Source: Pedobacter kyungheensis
GTDB lineage: Bacteria; Bacteroidota; Bacteroidia; Sphingobacteriales; Sphingobacteriaceae
NCBI RefSeq assembly: GCF_000812965.1
Contig: NZ_JSYN01000011.1
Span: 103,706-167,705, forward strand
Direction: 5' to 3'
DNA length: 64,000 nucleotides
Shown here: positions 52,374-61,300 of the stretch, in pieces
Position numbering within the stretch: the first letter of the stretch is position 1
Layout: each line of letters begins with the position of its first letter
Position numbers and translations under genes: made by a program
Notes under the pieces: model-generated
The model's input: only the letters and a program-made list of their open reading frames with translations
Told to the model about the DNA's origin: nothing
Databases searched by the model: none

Positions 52374-55300
52374 ATGAAAAAACTACTACTACTCAGTTTT
52401 TTAATGCTGATCATGTCAAGTGTTTTCGCGGCCGACTACTATTGGGTAGGTGGCGCGGGTAACTGGACAGATCTAAGCCATTGGGCATCCACTTCTGGTG
52501 GCGTGGCCAACAGATCTATTATCCCTGGAACAGGTGATGATGTTTATTTCGACGCCAATAGCGGCCTGGCCAATAATACTTTGGTTACGCTACCTACCAC
52601 CGGGCATGCTTACTGTCGTAACATGTCGTGGAATGGTGTAACCACCAATGCCATTTTCAGAAACACAGGCAGTTTTCAGCTGCAGATCAATGGTAATCTG
52701 GAACTTGCAGCCACTGTACGCTACGCCATTATGACCATCAATTTTACAGGCAGCAGCAATGCTACTTTCCGGACAAATGGAGCGGTGAGGGTAAATACTG
52801 CAGGGCTTTATAATTCCTTTATTGTAAACAAACCAAGTGGGTCGCTTACCTTATTGGATGGGATTCCAAATGATTTGGCTGTTCAAAATCTGACGCTTAC
52901 TGCCGGAACTTTGAATTTATCAGGGCAAACCCATGGGTTTGTTAACCTTGTTGCAGGAGGTAGCACAGTTAGAAGTATGAATATTACTAATGCTTCGCTT
53001 ACACTGGGCTCAACCTGGGATACCCGCGGATCGAATATGACGCTTACCGCAACTGGGTCGACCGTTACTGCCGATATGTTTCATTCTGCAGGCCTTACCT
53101 TTGATAAAGTATTTGCCATGCGGGATAATCCGGACATGGATATCAATAACAATACTTTCTCAGAGCTGACACTTGCAAGTACAGTTTCACAAATAGGAAC
53201 GCAACGAATTGGCTCCAACAATACGATAGGCAAGCTTGAATTTAAAAGCGGCGGACGTATAGCAGGTGGAGGCAACATAATCGGGCAACTAATTCTGGCA
53301 CCTGGAAAAGGCTATATTTTTCATGGTACCAATACAATAAATACATTGATGCAGTTGAACACCGAAGACTGTGATGCTTTGGGTGAGTTGAGAGGGATAG
53401 ATGCGAATGCGAAATTGAGTTTTGGTGCAGGAGCTACTGCAAATATTAAAAATGTTTTCATTACCAGTCTTACTGCCTTAGGCAATATTGCTCCAATACC
53501 TGTTGTGGGTGTTGATGGCGGTAGTAATCTCGGATTTAATATCACCCCCCGTACTTCGGGTAATGCCACTTTATACTGGGTGGGTGGCGCAGGCGATTGG
53601 AACGATAAAAGCCATTGGAGTGCAACGAGTGGCGGCTCGGGTGGAGCCTGCGTACCTTTTACATCAGACAATGTAATATTTGATGCCAATAGTGGTTTTA
53701 CCAGTGGCAATAATACGATTTCAGTGACCAGTACAGTTCGGTGCCATAACATGACCTGGACAAACGTAACAGGCTCGCCTGTTTTTGATATTGGTGGGTA
53801 TACGATGGAAATCTGGGGTTCGGTTGAATTGGATCCTACCTTAACACTAGCTGCCGCCAACACGCAATATGTTAGGGGTAATATACAGTTAAAAGGTACA
53901 GAAGCCTCTACTTTTTTAACCAAAGGAGCAAGTTTAGGAAATCCTTTATTCAATATAGATAAAACAAGTGGCGGTGGAATTACCTTGATGGACGACATTA
54001 ACTTTCCAAACCTTAGCCTCACACACGCAAGGGGAGGTTTGTCAATGGCAGGTAAAACCGTCAACATATTGTTATTCAACAGTACTACAGGAGTAGGTCG
54101 TACAATTGATATTAGCAATGCAACCATTACCGTAAATAATTGGAACCTGGGCTTAACCAATGTAACCTGGGTTAACAATGCTGCGGGATCTTTTATTACC
54201 GCCAACAGAGCTTTTACTGCAAATGGTTTAGCCTATCCAAAAGTATACTGTAATACGGTATTGGATGAGGTTAATATTCAAAATACAACTATTGGCGAAT
54301 TGACGTTCACCAATACTGCTCCTGCAAATGGTTTAAGAGGGCTGTTAGGTGGAAACACCGTTGGCACCCTGGAGTTTAAATCAGGCGGTTTGTTACGGGG
54401 TAACAACACCATCAATAATTTATTGTTGGCACCATCTAAACCATACGCCATTTGGAATACCCAAACAGTTACTGGCCTGTTTCGCTTTAACAGTCCGGAT
54501 TGTAATGGTTTGGGGGAGTTAAGAGGGGCGGAAGGAACTTCGGCAACGATTAATTTCGGACCAGCAGCTACGCGCGATCTTAACAATATATATTTACAGA
54601 ACATGACTGCTACAGGTAGTGGGGTGCCGGTAACGGTAACAGGTGCAGATGCAGGTGGCAACAGTGGCTTTACGATTACCACATCTGGTGCGGGTGCAAG
54701 GTACTGGGTAGGCGGTTCTGGCGATTGGAGCGATTCGGCGCATTGGAGCAATACCAGTGGAGGTGCCGGAGGTGCCTGTGTACCAACCGCAGCTAACGAT
54801 GTGTTTTTTAATGCCAGCAGTTTTACCAGTGGTAGCAGTGCTGTAACCATTAACAGTACGCAAGCCTATTGCCGTAACATGAACTGGACAGGTGCAAACT
54901 TTAGTCCGACTTTCACAAAGCCCGCCACATTGGATTTAGAAATCTGGGGTGATTTGGTAATGAACAATAACGTGAGAATGGATGCAGCCCTTACTTTTAC
55001 AGGTTCTTCTAGTACCAATATTACTTCTAATGGTGGTGGTACGGGTGCAACACAGTTCATTTTCTTAAAGCCAGTAGGTTATACCGTTACTTTACTCGAT
55101 AATTTCAGTAATCCGGTTGCCTACTTTTTCCCACGCAGTGGAGGAGTTGATTTGACTAACCGCACAGTTGTTTTAAACGGTTTTGATAATTCAGGATCAA
55201 CAGTAGCTACAAATATTAATATTACGGGTGCAAACATTACCGGTGCCTGGCGTTACCAGGGTGGTATTAAAACCTTAACGGCTACGAATTCGGTAATCAA

Positions 55301-58300
55301 AGCACGCCGCTTTTTAGTAGACGGTGGTACTTACAATATTGTAGATGCCACTGGTGGAACGGCGAGCGATTCTTACGTGAATAACACTACAGTAAACGAC
55401 TTACTTTTCAGTAACCCTTCAGCAACATCAGCAGTGTTTATCAATGGAGGTAACACGATTGGACGTTTAGAGTTTAAAGGAAAAGGAAATATTGCAGGTA
55501 CAGGCAACACCATCGAAACCTTGATCTTCTCGCCTGGGAAAGTATATACTTTCTTAAGCGGTTCTACCAATACCATTACCAAAGATTGGTTTGGAAGTGG
55601 TACTCCTTGTAACCTCACCGAAATCAACAGTTCGGCTGCGGGTGCCTTTACGATTAATAAAACCGCTGGTGCTGTAGAGTTTGATTATGTGCGTTTACGC
55701 AACATTACCGCAACAGGTATTACGCCATTTAAAGCTTTAGAGCACTCAGAAGATCTGGGTGGCAATACCAACTGGAGCATTTCTCCATATAACAACAGTA
55801 CACCAATACTTGGCCTTGGTCCGGATAAAACACTTTGTGCCGGCGATTTCCCATATACCATTAAAACCGATGGTTTCTTTGCGTCGCCAATGGCTACTTA
55901 TACCTGGGGCGATGGTAGCACGAATTCGAGTTTAGCTGTTGCAGGCCCGGGTACTTACACGGTAACGGTGAGCTATCCTGACGGTTGTTCGCGTACCGAT
56001 AATATCGTAATTACCAGAAGCGATGTAGTAATTAACCCGATAACCGGAACACCTAATGTATGTGTTGGAGCAGCAACTAACCTGACTACTACAACTACAG
56101 GAGGTGTTTGGAGCAGCAGCAACACGGCTGTAGCTACCGTGAGCGCTACAGGCGTGGTAACCGGTGTTACTGCAGGTACTGCCGATATCATTTACACGGT
56201 AACCAACAGCAACGGCTGTGTAGGTGCTTTAACACAAACGGTTACGGTAAATGCTATGCCAACGGTTAATGCCACAACCGGTCCGAACACTTTATTTGCA
56301 GGTGATAACATTACTTTAAGCAACACTACCCCTTCGGGCGTTTGGAGCAGCAGCAACACAGCTGTAGCTACCGTAAGCGCTGCGGGTGTGGTAACCGGTG
56401 TTGCAGCAGGAACGGCCAATATTTTATATACCGTTACCGGCACAGGCGGTTGCTCGGTAAGCAGTACAACAGCCATAACGGTTGATGCATTCGACCCGGC
56501 TAAACGCGTACTGAGCATTACCAAAACAACCGATGCAGCCGAACCGGCAACTAACGGTGCTTTTGCCATTAGTTTACCAACAGGCATTAACGCCATAGAA
56601 CCGGTTACAGTAAATTATACGGTTAGCGGTACCGCTACTTCGGGCAGCGATTATACCGCATTAACAGGCACTGCAACCATTGCTACCGGTCAGAACAGCG
56701 TTTCAGTTCCGGTTGATGTAACAGATGATAGTATTATCGAAGGTGCTGAAAGCGTTATTGTTACTTTAACTTCAGGTACCTCTGCTAAATACACTTATAC
56801 CGTTAATGGTGCTGCGGGCAATGCTACCGTAACCATTGCAGATGATGACGATACCCCGGCGAACCATTTATTGGGCGTTACGGCTCAGCTCAATGCCAAC
56901 GAACCAACCAATACCGGTACGTTTACCATTGCATTACCTGCCGGCATTTCTGCTGCAGAAAATATCACGGTGGCCTACACCATGAGCGGAACATCAACCA
57001 ATGGTGTTGATTATGAAACGCTTTCGGGAACGGCAATCTTATTGGCTGGTCAGAATAGTGTGGTCATTAATGTGAAAGCACTGGATGATCAGATTATTGA
57101 ACCAACGGAAACCATTATATTAAACTTAACAGGAGGTACATCAGTTTCGGCTGTTACCTATCCTGCCGATGCAGCTAAAAATACGGCCACTTTATTACAG
57201 GCCGACAATGATAATACTGCAGCCATTAAACAGCTCGCAGTAACCAGCAATGGCAATGCAGCAGAACCTGCTACCAACAGCAGCTTTACCATTAGCCTGC
57301 CAACAGGTTATGTAAGTGCTTTGCCAATTACCATTACCTATGCCTTTACAGGTGCAGCCACTTACGGTGCTGATTATAGCAGCACTTCGGCTACTACGGT
57401 TACCCTGCCTGCAGGACAAAACAGTGTACAGGTTCCGGTTAATGTTATCAACGATAATTTGATCGAAACCACTGAACCGGTTATTTTAACGATTACCAAT
57501 GGGGTGGCCAAACAAGGCGCCACTACGGTATTTACTTTAACGCCTGACCCTGCAGCGACCAGCGCAAGCCTGAGCATTGCCGACGACGACAATACCACAG
57601 CAAACAAAACACTAACAGTAACTGCCCAGAACGGGGCAGAGCCTTCAACCAATGGTGCATTTACCATTAGTTTACCTGCAGGTGTACTGGCTTCTGAAAA
57701 TGTAACGGTAAATTATACTATATCGGGAACTGCAACCCCAGGAACAGATTATGCTGCTTTACCGGGTACTACAGTAATTCCAGCAGGAGCCAACAGCGTA
57801 ACCGTTCCATTAATTGTGATCGACAATAAAGTAATTGAAAATACCGAAACAGTTATTTTAACCCTTACCGGTGGAACTTCTGCCAATTTCGACTATACCC
57901 CCGGAACGACCAACAGCGCTACTGCTGATATTGCGGATGACGATGCGGCGAGCAATACTACTGTAGTACTGTTAACCAAAGTATCAGATGCGGTAGAAGG
58001 CGGAACAAAAGGCCAATACCGCGTTTCATTGCCTCCGGGTATTACCAGTGCAGAAGACATTACCATTACTCTATCTACAGGAGGAACGGCAACGCGCCCT
58101 GCAGATTATTCACTTACCGGACTTACAGGCGCTAACCTGGTTATCCCGGCAGGTACCAACGAAGTATTTGTTGGCGTTGATGCTATTGACGATAGTCAGG
58201 TAGAAGGCCCTGAAACGGTAACCTTAACCCTTAACAGTGCCACATCGGCCTCAACAACCTATAGCATCGATCCGACTGGAAACGGTGCAGCAGTTACCAT

Positions 58301-61300
58301 TATCGATGTAAATGCAGCAAGCACTACTGCTTTAGAAGTGATAGCAGGTACCAACGCAGCAGAGCCGGCAACTAACGGTGCTTTCAGCATTAAGCTGGCT
58401 GGTGCAGCTACTTCGGCATGGCCGGTTACTGTTGGTTATACCGTATCGGGTACCGCTGTTTCCGGTTTAGATTACCAGAGCTTTGGCACCATCACCATTC
58501 CGGCCGGACAAAACAGTGTTGCGGTTGATGTGAATGTGTTAGACGATCAGATTTTTGAACCAACTGAAACCATTAATTTCAAAGTACTTTCGGGTAGTGC
58601 CAAGGATGGATCGGGTAATGCCTATATCTTCCCGGCCGATCCGGCCAAAGAAACCATTACCGTAAATATTGCGGATAATGATGTAATCCCAGCTAATCAG
58701 GTATTGCAGGTGGTTAAAACTACCGACGCAGCAGAACCGAATGTACCGGGCAGCTTTACAGTAAGTTTACCTGCCGGTTATTCATCGAGCGCGAACTTAA
58801 CGCTTAATTATACCATGAGCGGTAGCGCTACACGCAATACAGATTATACCGTTTCTACGGTTACGCTTCCGGCTTATGCCAATAGCGTGTCTATTCCGGT
58901 TTTGGTAATCGACGATAAGATTGTAGAAGCTACAGAAACCGCCACACTTACACTAAACAGCGGAGTTGATGGAAACGGTTTTAACTATACCGTTGGCGCA
59001 GCAGCTGCAGCCACAGTTAATATCGCAGACGATGACAATACTGCTGCCAACAGGATGTTGAGTGCGGTAACCACTACCCATACTGCTGAAGGCAGTACAG
59101 CAGGTACTTTTACCCTTAAATTACCAAACAACATTACGGCAGCCAGCAACATTACGGTAAACTATACCGTAGGTGGTACGGCAACCAGCGTACTTGATTA
59201 CGCCGCATTGTCAGGAACGGCCACCATTTTAGCAGGTCAAAACAGTGTAGCAGTAACCGTTACACCAGTAAATGACAACATCATTGAGCCTACCGAAACC
59301 GTGACCCTTACCATTACTGATGGTACAGGCGGCGGCAATACCTATGCAGCTTTAACAGGTAGCGAAACTGCTTCAATGGATATTGTGGATAATGACGATA
59401 CTGCTGCGAAAAGAACACTAAGGATTACAAGAACGACACATGGAGCAGAGCCAACCACCAATGGTGCGTTCAGTATCCAATTACAGGATGGCAGTCTTCC
59501 GGTATCTTCAGAAGATATCACCGTAAACTATACCGTAACAGGTACGGCCGCTGCAGGAGTAGACTATAAAACATTAAGTGGTTCTATTGTGCTACCAGCT
59601 GGACAAAATGCGGTAGCGTTACCAGTGGAAGTGATTGATGATAAGGCAATGGAATCAACGGAAACGGTAATTGTAAAAATTACCGGAGGTACTTCTGCCA
59701 GCTTTACTTTCCCGGCAACAGCGAGCCCAACCTTTAGTACGGCAACCGTAAATATTACCGATGATGATAATATCCCAGCCAATAGGGTATTGACCCTTAC
59801 CAAAATTGGCGATGCCTCTGAATCAGGGGATATCGGTTATTTCCGTGTAAGCTTGCCTCCAGGAATCACCCTTCAAGGAACGCTTAACACAAACTATAAC
59901 TTTACAGCTAGCACCGCTAATTTGCCAAATGCAACCAATCCAGACTTTTTTAATCCTGGAGTAATCAGTATTCCATCTGGACAAAACTATATAGACCTGC
60001 CAATTAAAGCAGTAGATGACAATTTCATTGAAAATACTGAAACGGTAGTGATGACGCCTGTAACCAGTTATAGTTATACCGGTTTGCCTGTGGGCTCTAA
60101 TTTCGTATGGGGCAGTACAGCGCCTGTTTCCATGAATATTCTCGATAATGACAATACCCCGGCGAACCGTGTGGTGGGTGTGGAGATTGTACATAATGGA
60201 AATGAGGCGATTGCTGGTGAACCAGGTGGCGTAAGAGCACGTTTCAAATTAATGGGAACTGCTACCAGTTCGGAAGAGATCACTATTAACTATACTATTA
60301 GTGGTAAAGCCATATTGGGTACCGATTATAACCCTCTTTTCCCAACACCGACACATTTTAGTGGTGTATTTAAACTCTTGCCAGGCAATCAAGCTTTTGA
60401 AATGGCAAGTACTGTGGTAGATGATGACATTATAGAAGGTTTAGAAGACGTAGTATTAACTATCGACAATGCCTCTTCAACCAGTTTCACCTTTACCCCT
60501 GATGCCGTAATGGGTAAGGCTACAGGCCATATTGCAGATAATGATAATTTACCAGCCAATTTAGTACTGGCTGTAACTAAAACAGCCGATGCGACAGAAG
60601 GCGGAGCAAACGGCGAATTTACCATTAGTCTGCCGGGTACAACTGCGACGGCTACAGAAGCCATCACAGTAAACTATACGCTTTCCGGAACGGCAACCAA
60701 TGGTACCGATTATACGGCTTTAGGCGGTTCGGTAGTGATCCCAGCGGGTGATCACGAAGTGAAAATCCCAGTGAATGCCCTAAGCGATCAGATCATTGAA
60801 GGATTGGAAACGGTGATTTTAACCATCACAGGAGGTAACTCAACCAGCTTTGCCTTTACGCCAAGTACTGCTAACGCCAGTGCTACGGTAAACATCACCG
60901 ATGCTACCAATACGCCAGCAAACACTACGTTGAGCATCACTAAATTAAATGATGCTGCCGAGCCAGGCACTTCAGGTCGTGTAAACATGGCCTTGCCTGC
61001 AGGTATCAGCAGCAAGGAAAATATCACCGTGAATTACACGATTTCGGGTACAGCAACGCCAGGTACAGATTACGCCACGCTTTCAGGTACGGCAACTATC
61101 CTGGCTGGCCAAAACAGTGTGACCGTTCCAATTTCGGTAATTGACGATCAGTTGATTGAACAAACCGAAACGGTTGTGCTTACACTTGCGGGCGCCAGCA
61201 GTACCAACTTCACTTACACTGCTACCGGTAATGTAACGGTTAACCTTGCCGATGATGACAACATCCCTGCTAATCTGGTACTTAATGTTACCAAAACCCA

